A stretch of 64,000 nucleotides of DNA from Serratia liquefaciens ATCC 27592 (GCF_000422085.1 NC_021741.1:1-64000), one strand, 5' to 3'; positions 11,603 through 21,783 are shown, numbered from the stretch's first letter. Numbers and translations are program-made. Notes: generated from the letters alone by a model not told the origin.

Positions 11603-12747
11603 AAATAACCAAACTGACCACCTATCGGCTGCCGCCGCGCTGGATGTTCCTGAAAATTGAAACCGACGAGGGCATTGTCGGCTGGGGCGAGCCGGTTATT
11701 GAAGGGCGCGCGCGTAGTGTAGAAGCGGCGGTACATGAGCTGTCGGAATATGTGGTCGGCCAGGATCCGGCGCGGATAAACGATATCTGGCAAACGCTGT
11801 ATCGCGGCGGTTTCTATCGTGGCGGGCCGATACTGATGAGCGCGATAGCCGGTATCGACCAGGCGTTGTGGGATATCAAGGGTAAGACGTTGGGTGTGCC
11901 GGTCTATCAGCTGCTGGGTGGTCTGGTGCGTGACAAAATCAAGGCCTATAGCTGGGTAGGTGGCGACCGTCCCTCCGATGTGATAGCGGGAATCAACAAG
12001 CTGACGGAAATCGGCTTCGATACCTTTAAGCTGAACGGCTGTGAAGAAATGGGCATTATCGACAGCGCGCGCAAGGTGGATGCTGCGGTGGCGGTGGTTG
12101 CGCAGATCCGCGAAGCTTTTGGCAACAGGATCGAGTTTGGCTTGGACTTCCATGGGCGTGTTGATGCACCGATGGCGAAAATCCTGATCAAAGAGCTGGA
12201 GCCTTATCGCCCGCTGTTTATAGAAGAGCCGGTGTTGGCGGAGCAGGCGGAATACTATCCACGACTGGCTGCGCAGACCCATATCCCGATTGCCGCCGGT
12301 GAACGTATGTACTCGCGTTTTGATTTTAAAAGGGTGTTGGCGGACGGTGGCCTGGCAATTATTCAGCCTGACCTGTCCCACGCCGGCGGCATTACCGAAT
12401 GCTTTAAGATTGCTGCCATGGCGGAATCTTATGACGTCGCGTTGGCACCGCATTGCCCACTGGGGCCGATCGCGCTGGCCTCTTGTCTGCATGTGGATTT
12501 TGTAGCGCGCAACGCGGTGTTCCAGGAACAAAGCATGGGCATTCACTATAACCAGGGTGCCGAGTTGCTGGATTATGTTGTGAATAAAGAGGATTTCAAA
12601 ATGACCGATGGTCATTTTTATCCACTGACCAAGCCGGGTCTTGGCGTAGAGATCAACGAAGAACTGGTGATCGAACGCAGTAAACAGGCGCCTGACTGGC
12701 GTAATCCGATATGGCGTCACCCGGACGGTGCCGTTGCCGAGTGGTAA
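11599..12747 (+). CDS. dgoD: D-galactonate dehydratase DgoD
   Basis: An enolase-superfamily (mandelate racemase type) dehydratase that converts D-galactonate to 2-keto-3-deoxygalactonate. The 382-residue product has the N-terminal capping domain, metal ligands in [15 protein letters not shown] and AAGERMYSR, the histidine of LSHAGGIT, and APHCPLGPI, all as in E. coli DgoD. It starts in the ATGA overlap with dgoA. A strong hairpin follows in the gap to the next transporter gene. Confidence 0.95.
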   Translation: MKITKLTTYRLPPRWMFLKIETDEGIVGWGEPVIEGRARSVEAAVHELSEYVVGQDPARINDIWQTLYRGGFYRGGPILMSAIAGIDQALWDIKGKTLGVPVYQLLGGLVRDKIKAYSWVGGDRPSDVIAGINKLTEIGFDTFKLNGCEEMGIIDSARKVDAAVAVVAQIREAFGNRIEFGLDFHGRVDAPMAKILIKELEPYRPLFIEEPVLAEQAEYYPRLAAQTHIPIAAGERMYSRFDFKRVLADGGLAIIQPDLSHAGGITECFKIAAMAESYDVALAPHCPLGPIALASCLHVDFVARNAVFQEQSMGIHYNQGAELLDYVVNKEDFKMTDGHFYPLTKPGLGVEINEELVIERSKQAPDWRNPIWRHPDGAVAEW

Positions 12748-12801
12748 TTCTTTATTAAATAACACATTGTAAATTAACGCTGAAAAGATACCTCGATCAG
12801 G

Positions 12802-12829
12802 TCTCGCCTGTCATTGCTGTCAGGCGAGA
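12802..12829 (+). promoter_or_regulatory. Hairpin in the dgoD / MFS gap
   Basis: TCTCGCCTG and CAGGCGAGA form a perfect 9-bp stem around a 10-base loop. It has no T-tract, so it is more likely a stabilising or processing hairpin than a terminator. It could lower expression of the transporter genes relative to the enzymes. Confidence 0.5.
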
Positions 12830-12863
12830 TGCACACCTGCAAAATAGAATGTGAGGGTAGGCG

Positions 12864-14183
12864 ATGAATAACGATCTGTACTCCTCAATAATTAAAAAAA
12901 TGAATATAAGAATCATACCTTTCATTATGATTCTTTACCTGGTTGCTTATATAGATCGCTCAAATATTTCCGTGGCTGCATTGCAGATGAATGCCGATTT
13001 GGCCATGACGGCGGAAATGTACGGCATTGCGGCCGGTATATTTTATATTTCTTATATTATTTTCGAGGTGCCGAGCAACGTCATATTAACCCGCGTGGGC
13101 GCCAAACTGTGGATCGCGCGCATTATGATCACCTGGGGGGTTGTCGCCGCCGGCATGAGCCTGGTGCAAACCGCGAATCAGCTGTATGCGATGCGTTTCT
13201 TGCTGGGTATTGCGGAGGCCGGGTTTACCCCTGGGATTATCTATTATCTCTCCTGCTGGTATCCCCGCAGCGATCGTGCACGTGCGATGTCATTGTTTTA
13301 TATAGGTGCTGCATTGGCTTCGGTGATTGGGTTGCCGATATCCGGATCCATCCTCGGCATGCATGGTTTTTTCGGAATTGAAGGCTGGCGCTGGTTATTC
13401 CTGCTGGAAGGCATTCCGGCGATGGCACTGGGTATCATGGTGTATTTCTACCTTGACGATGCGCCGGAGAAAGCGCGCTGGCTGACGCCACAACAGCGTG
13501 CATGGTTAGCCGAAACCCTGACGAATGAATCTGGGCAGGCGACTCTGGGCCACCACCATGGCTGGAAGGCGGCGCTGAAAAGCCAACGCGTGTGGGCGTT
13601 GAGTTTACTGTGGTTGTTGCAGGCATTCGGCACCATAGGCATCACGCTGTTTTTACCTCTGATAGTTAAGGGCGTGGTGGCCGAGCAGAGCAATTTTATT
13701 GTTAGTCTGCTTTCCGCGGTCCCCTTCCTTTTCGCCTGTCTCTTTATGTATTTGAACGGAAGGCATTCCGATCTTACCAAGGAGCGCTCTTGGCACCTTG
13801 GGCTTCCACTGATGGTCGCCGGGGGATTGCTGCTATTGGCGATTTACAGCCATAACCTGATCCTGGCCTACGGTCTGCTGGTGCTGACCGTGGGTCTGAA
13901 TTGGGCGATCACTCCCATATTCTGGGCCGTGACGACAGAAACGGTGGCGGGGGTTGCCGGTGCGGCATCGATCGCCTTGATTAATGCGGTGGCCAATATT
14001 GCCGGACTTATTTTTCCACCGGTGATGGGGCGAATTAAGGACGTAACCGACAGTTATACGGCAGCGCTGATTATTGTCGCTATAGCATTAATTATCGGCG
14101 GCGTGATGGGCATAAAACTGGGTAGGCAAAGAAAAAGTACAGTCTCGCCTGAGAATATAAAAACCATTAATCATCATTTGTAA
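12864..14183 (+). CDS. MFS transporter (anion:cation symporter family), extra gene in the dgo operon
   Basis: A 439-residue major facilitator protein with about 12 hydrophobic segments, of the anion:cation symporter family that carries organic acids and sugar acids. YLVAYIDRSNISVAALQMN after helix 1 and FLLGIAEAGFTPGIIYYLSCWYP in helices 4-5 are family signatures. It lies between dgoD and dgoT, where E. coli has no gene, so it probably imports galactonate or a related acid. Its first 60 bases and its 3' end are clearly more AT-rich than its neighbours, which hints at a separate origin. ATG at 12900 is an alternative start. Confidence 0.85.
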   Translation: MNNDLYSSIIKKMNIRIIPFIMILYLVAYIDRSNISVAALQMNADLAMTAEMYGIAAGIFYISYIIFEVPSNVILTRVGAKLWIARIMITWGVVAAGMSLVQTANQLYAMRFLLGIAEAGFTPGIIYYLSCWYPRSDRARAMSLFYIGAALASVIGLPISGSILGMHGFFGIEGWRWLFLLEGIPAMALGIMVYFYLDDAPEKARWLTPQQRAWLAETLTNESGQATLGHHHGWKAALKSQRVWALSLLWLLQAFGTIGITLFLPLIVKGVVAEQSNFIVSLLSAVPFLFACLFMYLNGRHSDLTKERSWHLGLPLMVAGGLLLLAIYSHNLILAYGLLVLTVGLNWAITPIFWAVTTETVAGVAGAASIALINAVANIAGLIFPPVMGRIKDVTDSYTAALIIVAIALIIGGVMGIKLGRQRKSTVSPENIKTINHHL

Positions 14184-14255
14184 TTTCAGCTGGTGAGTTG
14201 CCCTACAGTTTCTTCTCACCATTATTAAAATCCGAAAAATAACGGAATAACAAGA

Positions 14256-15548
14256 ATGGACACAACCTTGACCTCAACACCACGAAGTAAACGCCGCTAC
14301 CTGACGCTATTAATGATATTTGTCACCGTAGTCATTTGTTATGTCGACCGCGCCAACCTGGCGGTAGCTTCGGCGCATATTCAACAGGAATTTGGCATCA
14401 GCAAGGCGCAGATGGGCTATATTTTCTCGGCTTTTGCCTGGACCTATACTCTGTGTCAGATCCCCGGCGGTTGGTTTCTGGATCGCGTCGGGTCAAAACT
14501 AACCTATTTTATTGCCATCATGGGTTGGTCGATCGCCACGCTGCTGCAGGGATTTGCTGGCGGTCTGGCATCCCTGATCGGTCTGCGCGCAGTGACCGGC
14601 TTATTTGAAGCGCCCGCGTTTCCCACCAATAACCGGATAGTCACCAGTTGGTTCCCCGAGCAGGAGCGTGCATCGGCGGTTGGGTTTTATACATCCGGTC
14701 AGTTTGTCGGGCTGGCGTTTCTGACGCCGCTGCTGATATGGGTGCAGGAAATTTTGAGCTGGCACTGGGTATTTATTATCACTGGCGGTATCGGCATCGT
14801 TTGGGCGCTGATATGGCAGCGGGTGTACCAATCACCGCGCAACAGCAAAGGGGTGAACGCTGCCGAACTGGCATATATTCAAGCCGGTGGCGGCATGGTC
14901 GACGGCGACGTTGCATCGGAAAAGAAAAGCCGCGTGGCGCTCACCGCCGCCGATTGGAAACTGGTGTTCCACCGCAAGTTGGTGGGGGTTTATATCGGCC
15001 AGTTTGCCATTACCTCTACGCTGTGGTTTTTCCTCACCTGGTTCCCTAACTACCTGACCCAGGAAAAGCATATCGCCGCACTGACCGCAGGCTTTATGAC
15101 TACGGTGCCATTTCTGGCCGCATTTTGTGGCGTCTTGCTATCCGGCTTCGTGGCCGATCGTTTGCTACGCAGCGGCCGCTCTATCGGTTTTGCGCGGAAA
15201 ACGCCGATTATCTGCGGATTGCTGCTTTCCACCTGCATCATGGGGGCAAATTACACCAATGATCCGCTGTGGATTATGGTGCTGATGGCACTGGCGTTCT
15301 TTGGCAACGGTTTCGCTTCCATCACCTGGTCGCTGGTGTCATCGCTGGCGCCTACCCGCTTGATTGGCCTGACCGGCGGGGTTTTCAACTTTGTCGGCGG
15401 GCTGGGTGGCATCACCGTACCACTGGTGGTGGGATATTTGGCGCAGGATTATGGTTTTGCTCCTTCGCTGATTTATATCTCCGTCGTGGCATTGATTGGT
15501 GCGCTGTCGTACCTGCTGTTGGTGGGTGATGTGAAACGCGTCGGGTGA
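14256..15548 (+). CDS. dgoT: D-galactonate transporter DgoT
   Basis: A 430-residue MFS proton symporter for D-galactonate in the inner membrane. It matches E. coli DgoT nearly throughout ([53 protein letters not shown], and the C-terminal [10 protein letters not shown]). It is the last gene of the dgo set, 72 bases after the extra MFS gene. The presence of two transporters suggests different affinities or substrates. Confidence 0.95.
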   Translation: MDTTLTSTPRSKRRYLTLLMIFVTVVICYVDRANLAVASAHIQQEFGISKAQMGYIFSAFAWTYTLCQIPGGWFLDRVGSKLTYFIAIMGWSIATLLQGFAGGLASLIGLRAVTGLFEAPAFPTNNRIVTSWFPEQERASAVGFYTSGQFVGLAFLTPLLIWVQEILSWHWVFIITGGIGIVWALIWQRVYQSPRNSKGVNAAELAYIQAGGGMVDGDVASEKKSRVALTAADWKLVFHRKLVGVYIGQFAITSTLWFFLTWFPNYLTQEKHIAALTAGFMTTVPFLAAFCGVLLSGFVADRLLRSGRSIGFARKTPIICGLLLSTCIMGANYTNDPLWIMVLMALAFFGNGFASITWSLVSSLAPTRLIGLTGGVFNFVGGLGGITVPLVVGYLAQDYGFAPSLIYISVVALIGALSYLLLVGDVKRVG

Positions 15549-15594
15549 TCCGGTAAGATGGCGGCTCAGTGCCAGCATGCGCAGGGGAGCCGCC

Positions 15595-16875
15595 ATGAGC
15601 CATCGGGAAAAACAGCTGACTTTTGACCCACGTGGGCATCAGTTAACCAATATTAATGTCTGGACGCCGGACAGCCAGTGGCTGGCTTACGACGTACGCC
15701 CGAACGGTGCCTTCTTCACCGGTCTGAGCATCGAGCGGGTGAATGTCGATACCGGCGTAGTCGAAGTCGTGTATCGCGCGCAACAGGGCGCCCACGTTGG
15801 GGTAGTGACCGTCAGCCCGGATGAACCCGCCCGCTATGCTTTCATTCATGGGCCTGAACACCCAGACAGCGTCTGGCATTACGATTTTCACCATCGCCGC
15901 GGGGTGATCGTCAGCGAACCCGACCGCGAACTGGCCATTACCCTTGATGCGATGGACATCACTCCCCCTTATACGCCGGGTGCACTGCGTGGCGGCACTC
16001 ACGTACACGTGTTCAGCCCGGACGGCAGTCGCCTGAGCTTTACCTATAACGACCACGTCATGCACGAACTGGATCGGGCGCAGGACCTGCGTAACGTTGG
16101 CGTGGCCGTACCGTTACAGGGAGTGAACCCGCCGAAGCAGCATCCTCGTGAATATGACGGCAGCCATTACTGCGTGCTGGTGAGCGAGACCACGCCACAA
16201 CCCCAACCCGGCAGCGATCAGATTAACCGCGCCTATGAAGAGGGCTGGGTCGGGCAAAGGGGCTATGTACGGCCCGATGGGCGTCAGCAGCGCTGGGCGT
16301 TGGCATTTATCGGCGACACTCTTTCTCATCACGGTGAAAAGTTGCCGGAAGTATTCATTGTGGATTTGCCGCAGGATGACGCTGATTACGCCAGGGCAGG
16401 TTCCCGGCCGCTGCAGGGGACCGCAAACAGCTTGCCTGCGCCACCGCGGGGCGTGCACCAACGGCGGTTGACCTTTACCGGCGAGCGTCGTTATCCAGGC
16501 GTGGTAACCGCCCCTCGTCACTGGCTGCGCAGCTCGCCCGATGGCAGCATGATTGCCTGTTTAATGAAGGATGATGCGGGTGTGGTACAGCTGTGGACGG
16601 TTTCGCCAAACGGCGGTGAACCGCGGCAGGTCACTCGTGGTGAACAGGGGATCCAATCGGCGTTTAGTTGGCATCCACAGGGGGGGCGGATTGCGCTGGT
16701 GTGTGACAACAGCCTGATGCTGTGCGAGGTGGCCAGCGGCCGCATGCAGCGCCTGACTCAGCGGACGGCGCTACCGCCATCGGGCGATGCTATCGTATTT
16801 TCACCGGATGGAAACAAAGTGGCCTTTATGCGCGAGGTCGACGGATTCAGCCAGATTTTTGTGGTTGAAGCCTGA
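15595..16875 (+). CDS. yidR: DUF3748 beta-propeller protein YidR
   Basis: A 426-residue protein of the YidR/DUF3748 family with several WD40-like (PD40/TolB-type) repeats, for example FSPDGSRLSF, SSPDGSMIACLM and FSPDGNKVAFMR. These suggest a beta-propeller; related folds include oligogalacturonate lyase. No signal peptide is visible, so it is likely cytosolic. ATG at 15595 is preferred to 15577 because AGGGGAG lies directly before it. In E. coli yidR lies beside the dgo operon as here, but its function is not established. Confidence 0.85.
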   Translation: MSHREKQLTFDPRGHQLTNINVWTPDSQWLAYDVRPNGAFFTGLSIERVNVDTGVVEVVYRAQQGAHVGVVTVSPDEPARYAFIHGPEHPDSVWHYDFHHRRGVIVSEPDRELAITLDAMDITPPYTPGALRGGTHVHVFSPDGSRLSFTYNDHVMHELDRAQDLRNVGVAVPLQGVNPPKQHPREYDGSHYCVLVSETTPQPQPGSDQINRAYEEGWVGQRGYVRPDGRQQRWALAFIGDTLSHHGEKLPEVFIVDLPQDDADYARAGSRPLQGTANSLPAPPRGVHQRRLTFTGERRYPGVVTAPRHWLRSSPDGSMIACLMKDDAGVVQLWTVSPNGGEPRQVTRGEQGIQSAFSWHPQGGRIALVCDNSLMLCEVASGRMQRLTQRTALPPSGDAIVFSPDGNKVAFMREVDGFSQIFVVEA

Positions 16876-16911
16876 TCGAGGGTGCGGGCGAGAAGCCCGC
16901 ATCAGAATATT

Positions 16912-17256
16912 TTACTGGGGTGTGGTCGTAGCGGCATGGGCCGGATCGCCGCTAGCGGCCAGGTTCTGCTCTTCGCCGCGCAAAATACGCGCTTTAGGTG
17001 AGTCTGCGGTGCTGTCGCTGCCGGAGCGCATGTAGTCGTAAGGCAGTAATACGGTATCCATCACCGCCGAGAATGGCAGGTCCAACGCCACCAGCGGCAT
17101 CATTGCCCAGCTGGTATTGTCGTCCTTCAGCATATCCACGCTGGCACGGGTGCCAGGATAGTAACCCTGATTAGGGCCGGTATGACTCATTACGCTGGAG
17201 CAGCCGTTGGTCGCTAACAGCATGCAACTGGTTGCTATGACTCTTATCGTTTTCAT
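16912..17256 (-). CDS. yidQ: YidQ/YceK family lipoprotein
   Basis: A 114-residue DUF1375 lipoprotein. A short basic and hydrophobic signal leads to LLATNGC with the modified Cys at 19; Thr at -3 departs from the common Leu/Ala/Ser pattern but the position fits. The mature part has the family block YYPGTRASVDML and the segment LPFSAVMDTVLLPYDY. Function is unknown. It lies between yidR (convergent) and ibpA (divergent), the order seen in E. coli. Confidence 0.85.
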   Translation of the reverse strand: MKTIRVIATSCMLLATNGCSSVMSHTGPNQGYYPGTRASVDMLKDDNTSWAMMPLVALDLPFSAVMDTVLLPYDYMRSGSDSTADSPKARILRGEEQNLAASGDPAHAATTTPQ

Positions 17257-17419
17257 TTTCCATCCTGCAGGGTGCTGTTCCCCAAAATCTGCTGATCTAT
17301 AACATCCTCTGGATGTTTTAAAAGGAGCAAGGACCCGCTCTGTGGCGGTTGTCTCACTTTATTGTAAGGGATAAAAAAACTTTCGCCGAACTGATTGTCA
17401 TTTTTTTGATCGTGAGCGG

Positions 17420-17446
17420 TTGAAATGGTGAAAGCGACCCCCATTT
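17420..17446 (+). promoter_or_regulatory. Sigma-32 promoter of ibpAB
   Basis: TTGAAA (17420-17425), 13 bases, then CCCCATTT (17439-17446) matches the heat-shock sigma-32 consensus (CTTGAAA, 11-16 bases, CCCCATnT). It is about 115 bp upstream of ibpA. The stretch 17257-17419 between it and yidQ holds the yidQ upstream region and no gene. Confidence 0.85.
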
Positions 17447-17454
17447 TCTTATCA

Positions 17455-17559
17455 AGGCCAAATTAAGAATTTGCCGTAAGGGAATTCTGGCTATTTAGTC
17501 TGTCCATGATGGAAGGCTTAATTATTCAACCTCGCTGAAGTGCCTTAGGAGGCTGTTTT
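17455..17559 (+). promoter_or_regulatory. ROSE-like RNA thermometer in the ibpA leader
   Basis: The untranslated leader before ibpA ends in CCTCGCTGAAGTGCCTTAGG followed by AGGCTGTTTT. The UCGCU-type motif can pair with the AGGAGG ribosome-binding site (17547-17552), the hallmark of ROSE thermometers found before small heat shock genes. The upstream part can form further stems. This is inferred from motif and location; I have not folded it. Confidence 0.7.
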
Positions 17560-17973
17560 ATGCGTAACTTTGATCTTTCACCGCTTTACCGTTCCGCTAT
17601 TGGGTTTGACCGTTTGTTTAACGCGTTGGAGGCAGGTCAGAGCCAAAGCAATGGCGGTTATCCACCCTATAACGTTGAGCTGGTCGATGAAAATCATTAC
17701 CGCATTGCGATCGCGGTGGCCGGATTTGCCGAACAGGAGCTGGAGATCACCACTCAGGATAATCTGCTGATAATCCGAGGCGCTCATAATAACGATCCAG
17801 CGGAAAGAACCTACTTATATCAAGGTATTGCCGAGCGAAACTTTGAACGTAAATTCCAGTTGGCCGAGCATATCCAAATTAAAGGCGCCAAACTGGAAAA
17901 CGGGTTGCTGTATATCGATATGGAACGCCTGGTACCGGAAACATTAAAACCGCGTCGTATAGAAATTAAATAA
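17560..17973 (+). CDS. ibpA: Small heat shock protein IbpA
   Basis: A 137-residue alpha-crystallin-type holdase that binds aggregating proteins in the cytoplasm with IbpB and passes them to DnaK/ClpB. It begins [20 protein letters not shown] and has the alpha-crystallin core ([36 protein letters not shown]) with the C-terminal PRRIEI motif related to I-x-I. It is controlled by the upstream sigma-32 promoter and probable RNA thermometer. Confidence 0.97.
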   Translation: MRNFDLSPLYRSAIGFDRLFNALEAGQSQSNGGYPPYNVELVDENHYRIAIAVAGFAEQELEITTQDNLLIIRGAHNNDPAERTYLYQGIAERNFERKFQLAEHIQIKGAKLENGLLYIDMERLVPETLKPRRIEIK

Positions 17974-18042
17974 TTCATATTTCATCGGCGAAACGTCTCG
18001 CTGGTGAAATGTTAATGCCTGCCGACAGGGGGCATACCTTAA

Positions 18043-18093
18043 TTTACCCTATAAATTTCAAGCTACGGGTAAAATCTCGCTTCATAGAAGGAG
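18043..18093 (+). promoter_or_regulatory. ROSE-like leader of ibpB
   Basis: Between ibpA and ibpB, TTTACCC (18043-18049) and GGGTAAA (18067-18073) form a stem. TCTCGCTTCATAGAAGGAG follows, with a CGCT motif able to pair with the AAGGAG ribosome-binding site (18088-18093). This mirrors the ibpA leader and suggests independent thermal control of ibpB translation. Confidence 0.55.
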
Positions 18094-18101
18094 TTTACAT
18101 C

Positions 18102-18530
18102 ATGCGTAATTACGATCTTTCACCTTTGCTTCGTCAGTGGATTGGTTTCGACAAACTGGCCAGTTCAATGGGCGGCCAGGAGCCACAGGGGTTCCCGCCT
18201 TACAACATTGAGAAAAGCGACGACAACCATTACCGCATTTCTCTGGCGTTAGCCGGGTTTAAACAAAGTGAACTGGATATTGAAGTAGAAGGCCCACGCC
18301 TGACCGTACGTGGCAAGCCGACACCGCCAGAAAAACAGGTGGAATACCTGCATCAGGGGTTGGTGTTCAAAGACTTCAACCTGACCTTCACGCTGGCTGA
18401 ACACCTGCAGGTCTCTGAGGCCAAGTTTGAAAACGGCCTGCTGCATATCGATCTGGTGCGTCATGTCCCAGAAGCTCTGCAGCCACAGCGTATCGCCATC
18501 GGCACCACGCCGGGGTTAGAATCAAAATAA
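18102..18530 (+). CDS. ibpB: Small heat shock protein IbpB
   Basis: A 142-residue alpha-crystallin-type chaperone, partner of IbpA. It starts [20 protein letters not shown], has [20 protein letters not shown] and [16 protein letters not shown], and ends with [11 protein letters not shown] carrying the I-x-I tail. ATG at 18102 is chosen over the in-frame upstream codon at 18009 because AAGGAG precedes it and the protein then aligns with ibpA. It lies 128 bases after ibpA. Confidence 0.97.
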   Translation: MRNYDLSPLLRQWIGFDKLASSMGGQEPQGFPPYNIEKSDDNHYRISLALAGFKQSELDIEVEGPRLTVRGKPTPPEKQVEYLHQGLVFKDFNLTFTLAEHLQVSEAKFENGLLHIDLVRHVPEALQPQRIAIGTTPGLESK

Positions 18531-18562
18531 CGCTTTGAAAAATTTATAGTTTTACCTATGCA

Positions 18563-18641
18563 TTTCAGGCCACAGAGGTTCGTACGGCGGCCTGAAAGAG
18601 GAAAGGTATCGACGGGGGAAGTCCAAACGGGCTTCCCCCGT
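18563..18641 (+). terminator. Tandem hairpins after ibpB
   Basis: Two hairpins follow ibpB: TTTCAGGCC/GGCCTGAAA (18563-18597) and ACGGGGGAAG/CTTCCCCCGT (18612-18641). The second is followed by TGCATTATG with only a weak T-run. Together they probably end ibpAB transcription before yidE. Confidence 0.65.
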
Positions 18642-18754
18642 TGCATTATGTGGCTTAACCCACAGTCGCGTTTTCCTACCTATGCCAAAATCCCTGTTAA
18701 TTGTGTGACTTTGACCGCAAACCGGTTGTTAAACTTCTGGCAAGGATGTGACCT

Positions 18755-20413
18755 ATGAGCGAAATCGCCCTGACCGTCAGTATGTTGGCGTTGGTGGCCG
18801 TTCTCGGGCTGTGGATGGGTAACTGGAAGCTGTATGGGGTTGGGTTGGGGATTGGCGGGGTGCTGTTTGGCGGCATTATCGTCGGGCATTTCGCCCAGAG
18901 TTGGCAGCTCAGTCTGAATGGCGACATGCTGCACTTCATTCAGGAGTTTGGCCTGATCCTGTTCGTTTACACCATAGGTATTCAGGTCGGGCCCGGTTTC
19001 TTCTCTTCTTTGCGGGTGTCCGGGTTGCGGCTCAACGGCTTCGCCATTTTGCTGGTGCTGGTAGGCGGGGTGGTCGCGGCGGTGGTTCACAAGCTGTTTG
19101 ACGTCCCGCTGCCGATCATTCTTGGCGTGTTCTCCGGTGCTGTCACCAATACCCCCGCACTCGGCGCCGGGCAGCAAATTCTTACCGATTTGGGCTCAGA
19201 TCCGGCAATGGTCGATCGCATGGGGATGGGCTATGCCATGGCCTATCCGTTCGGTATCTGCGGCATTCTGCTGGTGATGTGGCTGATACGCCTGTTTTTC
19301 CGCATCAATATCGAACGGGAGGCTCAGGCTTTTGAAAGCAGCCTGGGCAACCAGCGCGAGCTGCTGCAAACCATGAATATCGCGGTGCGTAACCCGAACC
19401 TGCAAGGGATGGCGATCAAGAATGTGCCGCTGCTGAACGGTGAGGATATTATCTGTTCACGCCTGAAACGCGGCGAGTTGCTGATGGTACCGGCGCCGCT
19501 CGAGAGACTGGAGCTGGGCGACTATCTGCATCTGGTGGGCAAACGCGAAAGTCTGGAAAATGCGCGGTTGGTGATTGGCGAAGAGGTTGACGTCTCGCTG
19601 TCAACGCGGGGGACGGAACTGCAGGTGGTGAGGGCGGTGGTGACCAATGAAAAAGTCTTGGGCAGCAAAATCCGCGATCTGAACCTGAAGCAAAAGTACG
19701 ACGTGGTGATCTCGCGCCTCAACCGCGCGGGGGTTGAACTGGTGGCAGGCAGCAATGTAACGCTGCAATTCGGCGACATCCTCAATCTGGTTGGCCGCCC
19801 GGAGTCCATCGAGGCGGTGGCGGCCATTGTCGGCAATGCCCAACAGAAGCTGCAGCAGGTGCAAATGCTGCCGGTGTTTATCGGTATCGGTTTGGGGGTA
19901 CTGTTGGGATCTGTGCCGCTGTTTATACCGGGTTTTCCTGCTGCGTTGCGCTTGGGCCTGGCCGGTGGGCCGCTGGTTGCGGCCTTGATACTCGGGCGTA
20001 TCGGTAGCATTGGCAAGCTGTATTGGTTTATGCCGCCCAGCGCTAACCTGGCGTTGCGTGAACTGGGTATCGTGCTATTTCTGGCGGTGGTGGGGCTGAA
20101 GTCGGGCGGCAACTTTGTCGATACCCTGATTAATGGCGAAGGGTTGGCGTGGATTGGTTACGGTGCACTGATCACCGCAATTCCGTTGCTCAGCGTTGGC
20201 GTATTGGCGCGGATGGTGGGCAAGATGAATTATTTGACGCTGTCCGGCATGCTGGCAGGTTCAATGACCGATCCGCCAGCGCTGGCCTTTGCTAACGGTC
20301 TGCACCCGACCAGCGGCGCTGCCGCGCTGTCTTACGCCACGGTATATCCGTTGGCGATGTTCCTGCGCATCATGTCGCCGCAGCTGCTGGCGGTGCTGTT
20401 CTGGGCAATGTAA
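18755..20413 (+). CDS. yidE: Putative AspT/YidE-type membrane transporter
   Basis: A 552-residue inner membrane protein of the AspT/YidE/YbjL (aspartate:alanine exchanger) family. Five to six hydrophobic segments at each end form two duplicated membrane domains; [16 protein letters not shown] and [16 protein letters not shown] are the paired T-x-P signature loops. Between them sit two RCK-C (TrkA-C) domains, about residues 190-380. The substrate of YidE is unknown. It keeps its E. coli position after ibpAB. Confidence 0.9.
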   Translation: MSEIALTVSMLALVAVLGLWMGNWKLYGVGLGIGGVLFGGIIVGHFAQSWQLSLNGDMLHFIQEFGLILFVYTIGIQVGPGFFSSLRVSGLRLNGFAILLVLVGGVVAAVVHKLFDVPLPIILGVFSGAVTNTPALGAGQQILTDLGSDPAMVDRMGMGYAMAYPFGICGILLVMWLIRLFFRINIEREAQAFESSLGNQRELLQTMNIAVRNPNLQGMAIKNVPLLNGEDIICSRLKRGELLMVPAPLERLELGDYLHLVGKRESLENARLVIGEEVDVSLSTRGTELQVVRAVVTNEKVLGSKIRDLNLKQKYDVVISRLNRAGVELVAGSNVTLQFGDILNLVGRPESIEAVAAIVGNAQQKLQQVQMLPVFIGIGLGVLLGSVPLFIPGFPAALRLGLAGGPLVAALILGRIGSIGKLYWFMPPSANLALRELGIVLFLAVVGLKSGGNFVDTLINGEGLAWIGYGALITAIPLLSVGVLARMVGKMNYLTLSGMLAGSMTDPPALAFANGLHPTSGAAALSYATVYPLAMFLRIMSPQLLAVLFWAM

Positions 20414-20419
20414 GGCTTT

Positions 20420-20440
20420 GGGGCGCTGTCTGAGCGCCCC
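20420..20440. terminator. Terminator between yidE and avtA
   Basis: GGGGCGCT and AGCGCCCC form a stem with a short loop, followed by TTATTC. It lies between convergent yidE and avtA. Confidence 0.75.
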
Positions 20441-20449
20441 TTATTCAAA

Positions 20450-21703
20450 TCAGCCAGCTTCCTGATGAGCACGCTCGATCTCTTCCGCCAGTATCGCCAC
20501 GCCACGTTCAATTTTCTCCGGATCCGGCACGTAGTTCATCCGCATGCACTGATGAGTATGCGGCCATTCATGCTCCAGCCCCGGGAAGAAGTAGTGGCCT
20601 GGCACCATCAGCACGCCGCGCTTTTTCAGGCGCTGATACAGCAGCTCGGTGGTGATCGGCAGATCCTTGAACCATAACCACAGGAAAATCGCCCCTTCCG
20701 GTTTATGGATCAGGCAGCGTTCCGGCGACAGATAGCGGCGGATAATGCCGATAGTCTGCTCGACGCGCTGCTTGTAGAACGGACGGATCACCTCGTTTGA
20801 CAGTCGCAACAGGTCGCCACGTTCGATCATTTCCGTTGCCATGGCCGGCCCCATGCTGCCTGGCGACAAGCTGATAATGCCGTTCATGTTGGTCAGGGCA
20901 CCGATGGTTTTCTCATCGGCGATCACGATGCCGCAGCGCGAGCCGGGCAGGCCAAGTTTCGACAGGCTCATGCACAGGATAATGTTCGGGTTCCACAGCG
21001 GCGTAGCGTCGCTGAAGATAATGCCGGGGAAGGGTACGCCGTAAGCGTTATCGATCACCAGCGGGATATTGCGCTGCTGCGCCAGCCGATCGAGTTTCAT
21101 CAGCTCTTCGTCGGTGATCACGTTACCGGTCGGGTTGGTTGGGCGCGACACGCAGATCATGCCGATATCGTCGCCGATATTCAGATGTTCGAAGTCAACG
21201 TGATACTTGAACTGACCTTCCGGCAGCAGCTCAATGTTGGGCTTGGCCGAAACAAACAGCCCCTCGTCCAACCCGGCATCGGCGTAGCCGATATATTCCG
21301 GCGCCAACGGAAACAGCACGCGGCGACGGCTGCCGTCGGCATAGCGCCCGGCAAACAGGTTAAACAAGTAGAAAAATGCGCTCTGACTGCCATTTGTCAG
21401 TGCAATGTTCTGTGGCGAGATCTGCCAGCCCAGCTCATCGCGCAGCAAATTAGCCAGCGCTTTAAGCAGGGCGTCTTTGCCCTGCGGGCCGTCATAGTTA
21501 CACAGCGCCTCGGTCAGTTTGCCCTGATCGAGCATGTCCTGGCACAGTTGTTTGAAGTAGCTTTCCATCTCTGGAATTTGCGCTGGATTACCGCCGCCGA
21601 GCATGATGGCACCGGGGGTGCGCAGGCCTTCGTTCAGGTCATCCATTAAACGGGTAATGCCCGCGTAACGGGTAAATTTGTCGCCGAAAAGTGAAAAAGT
21701 CAT
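20450..21703 (-). CDS. avtA: Valine-pyruvate aminotransferase AvtA
   Basis: A PLP class I/II aminotransferase that interconverts valine plus pyruvate with 2-oxoisovalerate plus alanine. The 417-residue product begins MTFSLFGDKFTRYAGITRLM like E. coli AvtA and has the Asp/Tyr pocket (VIDNAYGVPFPG) and PLP lysine in MSLSKLGLPGSR. ATG at 21703 is chosen by homology, although no strong ribosome-binding site precedes it. An in-frame ATG at 21778, after GGTGG, would add 25 residues. malS lies upstream as in E. coli, with a terminator between. Confidence 0.92.
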   Translation of the reverse strand: MTFSLFGDKFTRYAGITRLMDDLNEGLRTPGAIMLGGGNPAQIPEMESYFKQLCQDMLDQGKLTEALCNYDGPQGKDALLKALANLLRDELGWQISPQNIALTNGSQSAFFYLFNLFAGRYADGSRRRVLFPLAPEYIGYADAGLDEGLFVSAKPNIELLPEGQFKYHVDFEHLNIGDDIGMICVSRPTNPTGNVITDEELMKLDRLAQQRNIPLVIDNAYGVPFPGIIFSDATPLWNPNIILCMSLSKLGLPGSRCGIVIADEKTIGALTNMNGIISLSPGSMGPAMATEMIERGDLLRLSNEVIRPFYKQRVEQTIGIIRRYLSPERCLIHKPEGAIFLWLWFKDLPITTELLYQRLKKRGVLMVPGHYFFPGLEHEWPHTHQCMRMNYVPDPEKIERGVAILAEEIERAHQEAG

Positions 21704-21783
21704 AGGTGCAACTGTATTGTTTTTAGCAGGTAATACCCCACCATACCGCCAGACAATTTCCGGTGCAATGCGGTTCATAAAAC

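Noticed and set aside
12748..12863. An insertion-sequence remnant around the extra dgo transporter
   Set aside because: I see a hairpin but no terminal inverted repeats, target duplication or transposase fragment.
17253..17444. A 63-codon minus-strand frame between yidQ and ibpA
   Set aside because: It runs over the sigma-32 promoter, resembles no known protein and has no clear ribosome-binding site.
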